Shown here one piece after another: positions 50,267 through 60,223 of a stretch of DNA of 64,000 nucleotides. Numbering within the stretch: position 1 is the stretch's first letter; each line of letters begins with the position of its first letter. The notes under the pieces are model-generated. The model saw nothing but the letters and a program-made list of their open reading frames with translations. It did not search any database and had not been told where the DNA came from. The DNA lies in the NCBI GenBank assembly GCA_034112445.1, contig JAWUVI010000014.1:124001-188000 (forward strand), written 5' to 3'. A program made the translations under genes and the position numbers. The stretch is from Pelagadaptatus sp034112445 (lineage in GTDB: Bacteria; Pseudomonadota; Gammaproteobacteria; Pseudomonadales; Cellvibrionaceae).

Positions 50267-51025
50267 TCAGATATTAACGCAAAATTGTTGACCGTTTATT
50301 TCAGCGCTATCGTCACTAATCAAATATAAATACCATTCCATTAACGACTCAGCACTTTTAACGGTGGCGGGGTTTTCAGCTGGGTATGCTTTGGCTCGCA
50401 TAGAGGTGCGTGTAGCACCTGGGTTAATACTGTTGGTGTGAATCGGGCTGATTCCATCCAGTTCTTGGGCAAGGGTTTGCATAAGGTTGTCTTGTGCGGC
50501 TTTTGATGCTGCATAAGCTCCCCAAAATGCACGGCCTTCATAACCTACGCTGGAGCCGGTAAAAACGATGCTGGCGCATTGTGAGTGTTCTATGACTGGT
50601 AATAAGGCTTTAGTTATCATAAAAGGCGCATGCACATTGATCTGCATAACTCGTTGCCATGTATCACTTGAATAATTGCTGATGCTAGTACGTTCACCTA
50701 ATTCTGCGGCGTTGTGTAACAGGCCGTCTAAGCGGCCAAAGGTGTCGAATAAAGACTGGGCCATAGCAATGTAGTCTTGCTCTGTAGCGCCGGCTAAATC
50801 TATAGGGTAGATAGCAGGCTGTGGCCCACTAGAATTTTCGATTTCATCGTATACCGCTTCAAGCTTTTCAACGGTGCGGCCCAGTAAAATAACGGTAGCG
50901 CCATGTTGAGCAAAGCTTAATGCGGCTGCTCTGCCAATACCTGCACCGGCACCGGTTATGGCGATAATTTTGTTCGCTAGTAAATCTTTTCGTGGGGAGT
51001 AATTGTCTGGTAATTCTGAAATCAT
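50267..51025 (-). CDS. yciK: YciK-family short-chain dehydrogenase/reductase
   Basis: A 252-residue SDR oxidoreductase. The nucleotide-binding motif is TGAGAGIGRAAA, the NAA motif is LHNAAEL, the active-site Ser lies in VFTGSSVGYEG and the YxxxK pair in WGAYAASKAA. Substrate unknown. In Pseudomonas the order mupP-yciK is the same (PA3172-PA3173), which supports the family name. Transcribed leftward after mupP, with a 73-base gap. Confidence 0.88.
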   Translation of the reverse strand: MISELPDNYSPRKDLLANKIIAITGAGAGIGRAAALSFAQHGATVILLGRTVEKLEAVYDEIENSSGPQPAIYPIDLAGATEQDYIAMAQSLFDTFGRLDGLLHNAAELGERTSISNYSSDTWQRVMQINVHAPFMITKALLPVIEHSQCASIVFTGSSVGYEGRAFWGAYAASKAAQDNLMQTLAQELDGISPIHTNSINPGATRTSMRAKAYPAENPATVKSAESLMEWYLYLISDDSAEINGQQFCVNI

Positions 51026-51098
51026 GATGTTGGTTTCTTATAAATAGTGATGAACGTTTAATAGTTTTTTATTGATGGTTATTATTGATTGTTGCTTT

Positions 51099-51755
51099 CT
51101 ATAAGTGCTGGATAACGATGGCTTTAATTTTATCGGCGTGAGGCACAATAAAATCGGCTTGCCATTGGGTTATGTCATCAGCTTCATCTATGTAGCCATA
51201 AGCGGCGGCAATGGTAATTGAGTTGGCTCTGTTACCGCACTCGATATCACGAATGTGGTCGCCAATGTAAATGATTTCGTCAGTGCGGCAGTTAATAATT
51301 TTACTGGCAAGATGCATTGATTCAGGATGAGGTTTACGTTCAGAAACATGCTCAGGACAGATTACGCAAGCGGGGTTCAATTTAAATGCTGTGACAATAG
51401 GCAGCGCATATTGAGCTGGTTTATTGGTGGCAATACCCCAGGCAATCTTCTCTTTTTCTAAAAAATTTAGCAGCTCTAGTATTCCAGCAAAGGGTTTGGT
51501 TTCAACGGCCAAGTGGTGCTCGTATAGCTTGAGCAGTCTTTGTCTTAATGGCTCAAATTTTTTATCATCGTCATTAATTTGAAAACCTAAAGTAATTAAT
51601 GCCCGCGCACCATGGGAAACCGTTTTCCGAATTTCGGAAAACGGTAAGGGTGCTAAGCCTTCTTCCTTACGCAATTGATTTAAAACTGTAAAAAAATCAG
51701 GAGCGGTATCGAGTAAGGTTCCGTCCAGATCAAATAAAACCGCTTTAATAGTCAT
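51099..51755 (-). CDS. mupP: HAD-family phosphatase, MupP (N-acetylmuramate 6-phosphate phosphatase)
   Basis: A 218-residue HAD-superfamily hydrolase: motif I FDLDGTLLDTAPD, motif II near GIATNKP, motif III Lys in SERKPHPES and motif IV YIGDHIRDIECG. Pseudomonas MupP recycles peptidoglycan muramic acid 6-phosphate; the general Gph/phosphoglycolate phosphatase family is the alternative. Position between ubiG and yciK favours MupP. ATG (51753-51755) is the start; an upstream TTG (51761) is also in frame. Confidence 0.85.
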   Translation of the reverse strand: MTIKAVLFDLDGTLLDTAPDFFTVLNQLRKEEGLAPLPFSEIRKTVSHGARALITLGFQINDDDKKFEPLRQRLLKLYEHHLAVETKPFAGILELLNFLEKEKIAWGIATNKPAQYALPIVTAFKLNPACVICPEHVSERKPHPESMHLASKIINCRTDEIIYIGDHIRDIECGNRANSITIAAAYGYIDEADDITQWQADFIVPHADKIKAIVIQHL

Positions 51756-51796
51756 GCTCAATGAACTCTATATACGTTTAATGTAAGTGGATTAAT

Positions 51797-52495
51797 TTAG
51801 TTTTTTTGAGTGTGAACCATGTAATTAACATCAACGTCGCGAGGATTTAATTTATACCTTCTGGTGATGGGGTTGTAAGTTAACCCCGTCATGTCATTCA
51901 TGGTTAAACCGGCTTCTCTTATCCAAGACCCGAGTTCAGAGGGGCGAATGAATTTGCTGTATTCATGGGTTCCTTGAGGTAAAAACTTTAATAAATATTC
52001 TGCGCCAATAATGGCCAAAGCGTAAGCTTTTGGGTTGCGATTAATAGTTGAGAAATAAACATCGCCGCCGTCTTTACATAATTTGGCACAGGCCATAATG
52101 ACGGATGCAGGATCAGGTACATGCTCAAGCATTTCCATGCAGGTAACTATGTCATAGCTACCTGCTTCTTCTTCGGCCAATTGTTCTGCAGTAATGCGTT
52201 TATAGGTAACTTGGACGCCGCTTTCCAGAGCGTGAAGTTGAGCAACTTCTAGAGGTGCTACGCCCATATCAATACCGGTGGCGTTCGCGCCTCGTTGAGC
52301 AAGTGCTTCGGTGAGGATTCCGCCGCCGCAACCTACATCTAAAATTTTCTTTTCCGCAACAGGTGAGTGTAAGTCGATGTAGTTACTGCGCAGTGGATTG
52401 ATGTCGTGCAAGGGCTTGAATTCACTATTTTTGTCCCACCAACGGCTGGCGAGTGCTTCAAATTTTGCGACTTCTGCGTGATCTACATTACTCAT
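51797..52495 (-). CDS. ubiG: Ubiquinone biosynthesis O-methyltransferase UbiG
   Basis: A 232-residue SAM-dependent methyltransferase. The SAM motif is ILDVGCGGGILTEALA, with ATGIDMG and VTCMEMLEHVPDP downstream; the N-terminal HAEVAKFEALASRWWDKNSEF is typical of UbiG. It carries out both O-methylations in ubiquinone synthesis. It lies upstream of mupP on the same strand and downstream of mtaD. Confidence 0.95.
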   Translation of the reverse strand: MSNVDHAEVAKFEALASRWWDKNSEFKPLHDINPLRSNYIDLHSPVAEKKILDVGCGGGILTEALAQRGANATGIDMGVAPLEVAQLHALESGVQVTYKRITAEQLAEEEAGSYDIVTCMEMLEHVPDPASVIMACAKLCKDGGDVYFSTINRNPKAYALAIIGAEYLLKFLPQGTHEYSKFIRPSELGSWIREAGLTMNDMTGLTYNPITRRYKLNPRDVDVNYMVHTQKN

Positions 52496-52567
52496 AATAT
52501 CCTACTGTTTTAAATGTTAAATTAAGTGTCGGTTCTTAAAATTTATTTTTTTAAAGTTTATTTTCTT

Positions 52568-53914
52568 TTATAGCTTATCGGTAATTTCAGTGCTGTTTGT
52601 ATCTATTCTAGATTGCCATTGATGAGCTTTTTGTTGGATATGGTTTGAGTTAAGAGTCTGCAGCTGACGCTCATTTAAAAGGCAGCGCCCATTAACCCAA
52701 ACATGGCTAACTTTGTGTGCGCAAGCTGTATAAACCAAATGCGATACAGGGTTGAATAATGGTGTGTGCTCGAGTTCATTAAACTCAATGGCAGTGATAT
52801 CGGCAAGTTTACCTTTCTCTAAGCTGCCTACTTTATCATCAATGCCCATTGCTATAGCGCCATTAAGTGTAGCCATAGCGAGAGCTGTATGAGCGTTAAT
52901 AGCGGTAGCATTTTTGCTGACAGCTTTAGCGAGCAATGAGGCTGTTTTCATTTCGTCGAACAAATTTAAATCGTTGTTACTGGCTGCACCATCAGTTCCA
53001 AGTGCAACATTAATATTGTTGTCTAATAATGTTGCGCTGGGGCAAAAACCGCTGGCTAATTTGAGGTTTGATTCTGGGCAGTGAATCACGTGACAACCGT
53101 TCTGTTGCAATAGCTCTATGTCTGCATCAATTAGTTGGGTCATGTGCACGCATTGCGTTAATGGCGATAGCAGCCCCAGTTCGTGCAATCTTGCGAGGGG
53201 TCTTTTGCCTGTGGCTTCTATGGCGTCATCGATCTCGGCTGCGGTTTCATGCAAGTGAATTTGTATCGGGGCTTGTAGTTCTTCGGCCAACATAGCGATT
53301 CGTTTAAGAGCGGAGTCAGAAACAGTGTATGGCGCGTGTGGTCCAAACGCGATTTTAATCAATTCATGGCTACGATAATTGTCGCGTAGTGCTAAACCTT
53401 TGCTGATGTATTCGTCAGGGCCTTGGCCCCATGCGGTGGGAAAATCCAAAATTGGAAAGGCTAGCTGGCAGCGGATGCCAGATTTGGCTGCTGCAAGTGC
53501 TGTTTCTTCTGGGAAAAAATACATATCAGCAAATGCGGTAGTGCCAGAGCGAATCATTTCGGCAATGGCAAGTTCTGATCCGTCACGTACAAACTCAGGG
53601 CTAACCCACTTACTTTCGGTGGGCCAAATAGATTTTTCAAGCCATTCTTGTAATGGCTGATCGTCAGCATAACCTCTCAATAAACTCATGGCGCTATGGC
53701 AATGAGCATTAATGAGGCCAGGAATAATAGCGTGCTGATATAGATCAAACTCTTCAGTGGCAGAATATAGGCGCTTAGCTTCGTTGTGAGGCAGTATGTT
53801 TATGATGATGCCGTTATTGATAGCCAAGCTGCAATTGTTCAGAACAGTACCCTTAGGAATAATAGGAATAATCCAACGTGCGTGGATAATGAGATCTATG
53901 GGTTCGACCGGCAT
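52568..53914 (-). CDS. mtaD: TRZ/ATZ-family deaminase MtaD
   Basis: A 448-residue amidohydrolase. Metal-binding motifs are HCH in GLINAHCHSAMSLLRG, the His in IHLHETAAEI, and the Asp in LGTDGAASNNDLNLFDEM. Pseudomonas MtaD deaminates 5'-methylthioadenosine to methylthioinosine, or S-adenosylhomocysteine. The place between ubiG and divergent gyrA matches Pseudomonas, where mtnA also sits nearby; mtnA is absent here. Confidence 0.9.
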   Translation of the reverse strand: MPVEPIDLIIHARWIIPIIPKGTVLNNCSLAINNGIIINILPHNEAKRLYSATEEFDLYQHAIIPGLINAHCHSAMSLLRGYADDQPLQEWLEKSIWPTESKWVSPEFVRDGSELAIAEMIRSGTTAFADMYFFPEETALAAAKSGIRCQLAFPILDFPTAWGQGPDEYISKGLALRDNYRSHELIKIAFGPHAPYTVSDSALKRIAMLAEELQAPIQIHLHETAAEIDDAIEATGKRPLARLHELGLLSPLTQCVHMTQLIDADIELLQQNGCHVIHCPESNLKLASGFCPSATLLDNNINVALGTDGAASNNDLNLFDEMKTASLLAKAVSKNATAINAHTALAMATLNGAIAMGIDDKVGSLEKGKLADITAIEFNELEHTPLFNPVSHLVYTACAHKVSHVWVNGRCLLNERQLQTLNSNHIQQKAHQWQSRIDTNSTEITDKL

Positions 53915-54169
53915 GATTGTGTTCCAAGGTTCTTTGTTTTTAATTAACTTTTTAGTTGATTTAAATCGAGGCTTTTTGGTTAAAAAAACAGCAAGATTCT
54001 GATGGTTTTTTGCTTAAAGTAAAAGTATAACCTGAGTGATAAGCCAAGGTCACAAATTAGCTGATATATCTCAATAGGGAGCCATAAAGATTAGCCCAAA
54101 GGGCATCATTATATGGTAGGATATTCGGCTGTAATCCAACCGATATTATAATAAAGGAACGCCGACCCT

Positions 54170-56749
54170 ATGGGTGATTTAGCCAAAGAAATCCTGCCGG
54201 TAAACATTGAAGACGAACTTAAACAGTCCTACTTAGATTACGCTATGAGCGTTATTGTGGGTCGAGCATTGCCTGACGTCCGTGACGGTCTTAAGCCAGT
54301 TCACAGGCGTGTGCTGTTTGCGATGAGCGAACTCAATAATGATTGGAATAAGGCCTACAAGAAATCAGCTCGTGTGGTTGGGGACGTGATTGGTAAATAC
54401 CATCCACATGGTGACACGGCTGTTTATGACACAATTGTTCGTATGGCTCAGCCTTTTTCTTTGCGCTATATGCTGGTTGATGGTCAGGGTAACTTTGGTT
54501 CGGTTGATGGTGATAGTGCAGCAGCTATGCGTTATACCGAAATTCGTATGCAAAAAATATCTCATGATATTTTAGCTGACCTTGAAAAAGAAACCGTCGA
54601 CTTTGTTCCCAACTACGATGGTACTGAACATATCCCTGCGGTAATGCCGACTCGAGTCCCCAACCTCTTGATTAATGGTTCATCGGGAATCGCTGTAGGT
54701 ATGGCAACTAATATCCCACCTCACAATTTAACGGAAGTGGTTAACGGTTGCTTGGCATACATCGATAATAATGACATCACTATTGATGAGTTGATGGAAA
54801 TTATTCCTGGTCCTGATTTCCCTACGGGCGGAATTATTAATGGCAGGGCTGGAATCGTTCAAGCTTATAGAACCGGTCGTGGTCGTATCTATGTGCGCGC
54901 GCAAGCACACATAGAACGTAACGATAAGGCCAATAAAGAAACAATCATCATTACTGAAATTCCTTATCAGCTTAATAAGGCGCGTTTAATAGAACGTATT
55001 GCTGAGTTGGTTAAAGAAAAGAAATTGGAAGGCATCTCTGAACTTCGAGATGAATCAGATAAAGATGGCTTGCGTGTTGTTATAGAGTTGAAGCGTGGGG
55101 AAGTGGGCGAAGTTGTTCTGAATAACCTGTTTTCACAAACTCAATTACAAGGTGTCTTTGGTATCAATATTGTGGCCTTGGTCGATGGTCAGCCAAAAAT
55201 ATTAAACCTGAAAGAATTGTTGGTTCATTTTGTTCGTCATCGCCGTGAGGTTGTTACACGCAGAACTGTATTTTTATTGCGTAAGGCTCGGGAGCGAGGT
55301 CATATTCTAGAAGGCTTGGCTGTAGCGATTGCCAATATTGACCCAGTCATTGAGTTGATCAAAGCGTCGTCAAATCCTGCTGAAGCGAAAGATGCTTTGA
55401 TTGCCAAAGGCTGGCCTTTGGGTGAAGTCAGTCAGTTTTTAGAGCGTTCTGGTTCTGACGTTTGTCGGCCCAACGATTTACCAGCAGAATTTGGCTTGCA
55501 TGGTGATCAATATCATTTGTCGCCGGTTCAGGCGCAAGCTATTTTAGAATTGAAACTCCATCGTTTGACGGGTATGGAGCACGATAAATTATTAGCCGAA
55601 TACAAAGATAAGCTTGAGCAGATTACTGAATTTTTAGAAATATTAAGCAATTCAGATCGTCTAATGGAAATTATTCGTGAAGAGTTAGAAGAAATTGTTG
55701 CCAGCTATGGTGATGAGCGACGTACCGTTATTCAAAGTTCCCAACTTGATCTAACCATTGAAGATTTAATTACCGAAGAAGACCGAGTAGTGACAATTTC
55801 TCATGGAGGCTACGCCAAAACTCAACCGTTAGATGTGTATCAAGCTCAGCGTCGTGGTGGTATGGGTATAGCTGCAACATCGGTTAAAGATGAAGATTTT
55901 GTTGAGCATTTATTAATAGCATCAACTCACGATACTTTGTTGTGTTTCACCAATGCAGGTAAAGTTTACTGGTTGAAAGTGTATCAAATCCCGGTTGCAG
56001 GACGACAGTCACGCGGCCGTCCAATGGTTAACTTATTGCCGTTAGAAGAGGGTGAGCGCATCACCTCGATTCTGCCGGTACGGGATTACGACGAAGATCA
56101 TTTTATCTTTATGGCAACCGCGAACGGTACAGTTAAGAAAACAGCTCTTCCTCAGTTTGCTCGTCCACGCAGTGTCGGTTTGCGCGCTATTGATCTTGAT
56201 GAGGGTGATAACTTAGTCGGTACGGCCATTACCAATGGATCTTGCGATGTGATGTTGTTTTCATCCAGTGGTAAAGCTGCACGCTTTAAAGAAACCGATG
56301 TTCGAGCCATGGGTAGAACATCTCGTGGGGTTAGAGGTATACGCCTACAGCCAGATAACAAAGTGATTTCAATGGTGATTCCGCAACCAGAGGGTTGTGT
56401 CTTGACCGTTATCGAAAATGGTTACGGTAAGCGTACTTCGGTAGACGAATATCCAGCCAAAGGTCGTGGTGGTCAGGGTGTTATTGGTATGCAAACTACG
56501 GATCGTAATGGTGCTGTTGTAGGTGCAACTCAAGTGTTTGAAGGTGATGAAATTATGATGATTTCTGATCAAGGGACCCTTGTGCGTACTCGTATTGATG
56601 AAGTGTCTATTTTGAGTCGTAACACTCAAGGTGTGCGTTTGATTAAACTAAAAACTGACGAGCACCTCGTTGGGGTTGAGCGAATCGAAAAAATTGAAGA
56701 AGTCATTCTTGAGGATGATGAAGAGTCAGCTGAAGATGGCGAGAGCTAA
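54170..56749 (+). CDS. gyrA: DNA gyrase subunit A
   Basis: An 859-residue gyrase A. The catalytic Tyr122 is in AAAMRYTEIRM. The quinolone-resistance region reads HGDTAVYDT with Thr83 and Asp87, the usual wild-type form in Pseudomonas-type gyrases (E. coli has Ser83). The C-terminal beta-pinwheel with GyrA boxes is present, and the acidic end (ILEDDEESAEDGES) is typical. It introduces negative supercoils with GyrB. AAAGGAA precedes ATG 54170. A 255-base divergent gap separates it from mtaD; several A/T-rich -10-like sequences are there, none convincing. Confidence 0.98.
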   Translation: MGDLAKEILPVNIEDELKQSYLDYAMSVIVGRALPDVRDGLKPVHRRVLFAMSELNNDWNKAYKKSARVVGDVIGKYHPHGDTAVYDTIVRMAQPFSLRYMLVDGQGNFGSVDGDSAAAMRYTEIRMQKISHDILADLEKETVDFVPNYDGTEHIPAVMPTRVPNLLINGSSGIAVGMATNIPPHNLTEVVNGCLAYIDNNDITIDELMEIIPGPDFPTGGIINGRAGIVQAYRTGRGRIYVRAQAHIERNDKANKETIIITEIPYQLNKARLIERIAELVKEKKLEGISELRDESDKDGLRVVIELKRGEVGEVVLNNLFSQTQLQGVFGINIVALVDGQPKILNLKELLVHFVRHRREVVTRRTVFLLRKARERGHILEGLAVAIANIDPVIELIKASSNPAEAKDALIAKGWPLGEVSQFLERSGSDVCRPNDLPAEFGLHGDQYHLSPVQAQAILELKLHRLTGMEHDKLLAEYKDKLEQITEFLEILSNSDRLMEIIREELEEIVASYGDERRTVIQSSQLDLTIEDLITEEDRVVTISHGGYAKTQPLDVYQAQRRGGMGIAATSVKDEDFVEHLLIASTHDTLLCFTNAGKVYWLKVYQIPVAGRQSRGRPMVNLLPLEEGERITSILPVRDYDEDHFIFMATANGTVKKTALPQFARPRSVGLRAIDLDEGDNLVGTAITNGSCDVMLFSSSGKAARFKETDVRAMGRTSRGVRGIRLQPDNKVISMVIPQPEGCVLTVIENGYGKRTSVDEYPAKGRGGQGVIGMQTTDRNGAVVGATQVFEGDEIMMISDQGTLVRTRIDEVSILSRNTQGVRLIKLKTDEHLVGVERIEKIEEVILEDDEESAEDGES

Positions 56750-56780
56750 CCGTTAACTAATTTATTTTTGAGTGATATCA

Positions 56781-57887
56781 ATGTCGCAAAATAATGAAAA
56801 GCAACAGTTGTCACAATTGCGTGATCAAATTGATGATCTAGATGCGCAAATTGGAGAGCTTATTAGCCTACGGGCTTCCTGTGCACAGAGAGTTGCTGAG
56901 GTAAAGAAAGCATCGAGTGATGTAGCCCAAGGTGCAATATTTTATCGCCCTGAGCGCGAAGCACAGGTTTTACGCAAGGTAATGGAGCGCAATCAAGGCC
57001 CGCTAGACGACGAAGAAATCGCACGCTTATTTCGTGAAATCATGTCCGCATGTCTGGCTCTAGAACAGCCTATTAAAGTGGCGTATTTAGGGCCAGAGGG
57101 AACCTTTACAGAGCAAGCAGCGCTCAAACATTTTGGTCACTCAGCGGTAACGGAGCCGATGTCAGCTATTGATGAGGTGTTTCGTGAAGTAGAGGCCGGT
57201 GGTGCTCATTATGGTGTGGTTCCTGTAGAAAATTCTACCGAAGGTGTAGTTAACCATACGCTCGATAATTTTCTAGATTCAAATGTTAAAATTTGTGGTG
57301 AAGTTGAGCTTAGAATTCATCAGCATCTCTTAGTCTCAGATGTCACAAAAATTGACGGTATTTCTAGGATTTACTCTCATTCCCAGTCTCTGGCTCAGTG
57401 CCGAAAATGGCTGGATGCACACTATCCTAACGCGGAGAGAATCGCGGTTAATAGTAACGCCGAAGCAGCGAAACGAATTAAAGGTGAATGGAATTCAGCG
57501 GCGATTGCCGGTGAGCGAGCAGCTGATAAATATGGCTTGAAAAAATTGGCTGAAAAGATTGAAGATCAGCCAGATAACTCAACTCGGTTTTTAATTATTG
57601 GTTGCGACAGTGTTCCTGCCAGTGGTGAAGATAAGTCATCGGTTGTGGTGAAAATGCGTAACTCTCCAGGTGCATTACATGATCTACTTGAGCCTTTTCA
57701 GCGTTTGGGGATTGACCTTACTCGAGTTGAAACTAGACCGTCCCGAAGTGGCAATTGGAATTATGTTTTTTTCATAGACTTTAATGGTCATGTCGATAGC
57801 AAAAACGTTCAAGAGGCAATGGCTGAAATTGGTGAACGTGCAGCCGATTTGAAGATATTAGGTTCATACCCAAAAGCTGTTTTATAA
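56781..57887 (+). CDS. pheA: Chorismate mutase/prephenate dehydratase PheA
   Basis: A 368-residue bifunctional enzyme of phenylalanine synthesis. Chorismate mutase occupies about residues 5-90 (LRDQIDDLDAQIGELI). The dehydratase follows with AYLGPEGTFTEQAALKHFG and VPVENSTEGVVNHTLD, and a C-terminal ACT domain (GALHDLLEPFQRLGIDLTRV) gives feedback inhibition. ATG 56781; GTG 56772 is in frame. In Pseudomonas serC lies between gyrA and pheA; it is missing here. Confidence 0.96.
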   Translation: MSQNNEKQQLSQLRDQIDDLDAQIGELISLRASCAQRVAEVKKASSDVAQGAIFYRPEREAQVLRKVMERNQGPLDDEEIARLFREIMSACLALEQPIKVAYLGPEGTFTEQAALKHFGHSAVTEPMSAIDEVFREVEAGGAHYGVVPVENSTEGVVNHTLDNFLDSNVKICGEVELRIHQHLLVSDVTKIDGISRIYSHSQSLAQCRKWLDAHYPNAERIAVNSNAEAAKRIKGEWNSAAIAGERAADKYGLKKLAEKIEDQPDNSTRFLIIGCDSVPASGEDKSSVVVKMRNSPGALHDLLEPFQRLGIDLTRVETRPSRSGNWNYVFFIDFNGHVDSKNVQEAMAEIGERAADLKILGSYPKAVL

Positions 57888-57902
57888 ATTAAAGAGACTC
57901 TC

Positions 57903-57947
57903 TTGACTAAACCCATCTTGACTAACTCCATCTTGACTATACCCATT
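57903..57947 (+). repeat. 15-base tandem repeat at the tyrA-aroA start
   Basis: Three adjacent 15-base units, each beginning TTGACTA, that encode MTKPI, LTNSI and LTIPI. Each unit opens with a TTG that could serve as a start codon. Confidence 0.92.
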
Positions 57948-60149
57948 AAACGCTTAGTTGTTGTTGGTCTTGGACTGATTGGTGGCAGTCTTGCTGCCGC
58001 TTTAAAAAAAGCTTCAGCATGCCAAGAAGTGATTGGCATCGCCCGCAGATCAGTAACGTGTGCTGATGCTGTTCGTCTAGGTATTGTTGATAGGGCCTAC
58101 CTGTCCATTGCAGAGGTCGCCGCTGAATTAGAGTCGGGTGATGTTGTTTTTATTTCGGTTCCTACGTTAAGCGTAGAAAAAATACTTCAAGAAATAGTTG
58201 GGTGTGTTGATCCTCAAGTGACGATTACTGATGGCGCCAGCGTAAAAGGCTCCGTAATTGAGTCGGTTAAACGTGTTTATGGACTTATTCCGCCTCAATT
58301 TGTTGCGGGTCATCCTATAGCGGGTTCTGAGCAAAGTGGAGTGGAAGCCTCAGATCCTGATTTGTATATCAATCACCGAGTCATATTAACGCCAACTGAA
58401 GAGACTGGAGCAGCTCATCTTGAGCTTATTACCGGTATGTGGCATGCAGCAGGAGCTGAAGTACTTACAATGCCGGTTGAAGAGCATGATGATGTTCTCG
58501 CCGCAACCAGTCATCTGCCTCATGCGATTGCATATTCTTTGGTCGATACGTTGGCGCATGACTCAGAGAATGAAAATATATTTCGTTACGCTGCGGGTGG
58601 TTTTCGAGACTTTACTCGCATAGCTTCAAGTGATCCGGTCATGTGGCACGATATTATGCGAGCAAATAAAAGCAGTGTGCTCAGTGCGCTGAATTTATTT
58701 ACGGATAATTTACAACGTCTATCCAGTGCGATTGAGCAAGAGGATGGCGAGTATCTTTTGGGTGTTTTTACTCGGGCTAAAGCGGCACGAGATCACTTTT
58801 CTAAAATGTTAAATAAGCAGGCTTACAGTACCAATATGCAGCATTCTATATCTTATACCGTGCAGCCCGGTGGTTGTGTTCAGGGGGAGCTGCGTGTTCC
58901 TGGTGATAAATCTATTTCCCATCGCTCGATTATGTTGGGTTCTCTTGCGGAGGGGATCACCGAAGTTGAAGGTTTTCTAGAGGGCGAAGACGCTTTGGCC
59001 ACCTTGCAAGCGTTCCGCGATATGGGAGTTGTTATTGAGGGGCCAGATTCTGGTCGAGTAAAGATTCATGGCGTTGGTCTACACGGTTTGCAAAAACCAC
59101 CAGGACCCTTGTATGTTGGGAATTCAGGTACGTCTATGCGGTTGCTTGCTGGCCTATTGGCGGGGCAAATTTTTGACTCGGAATTAACGGGCGACGAATC
59201 GTTAACGAAACGACCCATGAATCGCGTAGCTAACCCGCTTCGTGAGATGGGGGCTAAAATTACTACCGCAGAAGGTGGGCGTCCGCCTCTTAACATTAAA
59301 GGTGGGCAAGTGCTTAATGCAATTAATTATACTATGCCTATGGCCAGTGCTCAGGTTAAGTCGTGTATATTATTGGCCGGGTTGTATGCCAATGGCACAA
59401 CTCAAGTAACCGAACCAGCTCCAACTCGTGATCATACTGAGAGAATGTTAACAGGCTTTGGTTATCCGGTTAAACGTGATGGCGCAATGGCGCAGTTATC
59501 GTCAGGTGGCGCCTTGTCTTCGACGTTTATTGAAGTTCCTGCTGATATCTCCTCGGCAACCTTCTTTATGGTGGCGGCAGCTATTGCTCCAGGGTCGGAT
59601 GTAACCTTAACTCACGTAGGAATTAATCCAACTCGAGATGGCGTGATTTCTATTTTGACATTAATGGGTGCTGATATTTCGCTTTTAAATAAAAGGGACG
59701 TTGGTGGTGAGCCGGTTGCGGATATTCGAGTTAAGTATGCCCCTTTAAAAGGTATCAATATTCCTGAGGATCAAGTCCCTCTAGCAATAGATGAGTTTCC
59801 TGCGTTGTTTATTGCGGCCTCGTGTGCCGAAGGGACAACAGTGCTGACCGGTGCAGAAGAGTTACGCGTTAAAGAGAGTGATCGAATCCAGGTTATGGCC
59901 GATGGCTTAAAAATATTAGGTGTTTCGGCTCAGCCTACCGCTGATGGGATTGTGATTGAAGGCGGCGTTATTGGTGGTGGTGAGGTAGAAAGTCATGATG
60001 ATCATCGCATTGCTATGTCATTTACAATTGCTGCTTTGAGGGCGACGGCGCCTATTGTTGTTAATAATTGCGCCAATGTTATGACATCGTTCCCCACTTT
60101 TGTTGGTTTGGCTCAGCAAGCTGGTATTGCTCTGACGGTTAACGAATAA
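57903..60149 (+). CDS. Fused prephenate dehydrogenase/EPSP synthase (TyrA-AroA)
   Basis: A 748-residue fusion. The N-terminal about 300 residues are TyrA (NAD motif VVGLGLIGGSLAAAL). From about residue 310 follows AroA, EPSP synthase (GDKSISHRSIMLGSLA, GNSGTSMRLLAG, RDHTERMLTGFGYPV, RVKESDRIQ). This fusion is known in Pseudomonas and relatives, where it is usually preceded by hisC, which is absent here. The start is in a triple 15-base repeat with TTG codons at 57903, 57918 and 57933; AAAGAG 6 bases before 57903 supports the first. Confidence 0.95.
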   Translation: MTKPILTNSILTIPIKRLVVVGLGLIGGSLAAALKKASACQEVIGIARRSVTCADAVRLGIVDRAYLSIAEVAAELESGDVVFISVPTLSVEKILQEIVGCVDPQVTITDGASVKGSVIESVKRVYGLIPPQFVAGHPIAGSEQSGVEASDPDLYINHRVILTPTEETGAAHLELITGMWHAAGAEVLTMPVEEHDDVLAATSHLPHAIAYSLVDTLAHDSENENIFRYAAGGFRDFTRIASSDPVMWHDIMRANKSSVLSALNLFTDNLQRLSSAIEQEDGEYLLGVFTRAKAARDHFSKMLNKQAYSTNMQHSISYTVQPGGCVQGELRVPGDKSISHRSIMLGSLAEGITEVEGFLEGEDALATLQAFRDMGVVIEGPDSGRVKIHGVGLHGLQKPPGPLYVGNSGTSMRLLAGLLAGQIFDSELTGDESLTKRPMNRVANPLREMGAKITTAEGGRPPLNIKGGQVLNAINYTMPMASAQVKSCILLAGLYANGTTQVTEPAPTRDHTERMLTGFGYPVKRDGAMAQLSSGGALSSTFIEVPADISSATFFMVAAAIAPGSDVTLTHVGINPTRDGVISILTLMGADISLLNKRDVGGEPVADIRVKYAPLKGINIPEDQVPLAIDEFPALFIAASCAEGTTVLTGAEELRVKESDRIQVMADGLKILGVSAQPTADGIVIEGGVIGGGEVESHDDHRIAMSFTIAALRATAPIVVNNCANVMTSFPTFVGLAQQAGIALTVNE

Positions 60150-60194
60150 ATCATACTCGTGGCTTATGGGCATGAAACATTAAATGCTTAATCT

Positions 60195-60223
60195 AAAACC
60201 TCCACTAATTAGGAGGTTTTTTT
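60195..60223 (+). terminator. Terminator that also contains the comEA-like RBS
   Basis: Stem AAAACCTCC (60195-60203) / GGAGGTTTT (60212-60220), 8-base loop, seven T. The GGAGG of the right arm is also the ribosome-binding site of the gene starting at ATG 60224. Confidence 0.85.

Noticed and set aside
54113..54152. TATAAT and other A/T-rich hexamers before gyrA
   Set aside because: The perfect TATAAT at 54147 would leave only about 11 bases before the start codon and has no -35; other candidates are equally weak.
54410..54440. Possible quinolone-resistance substitution in gyrA (Thr83)
   Set aside because: Thr83 is the normal residue in Pseudomonas-type gyrases, and Asp87 is intact.
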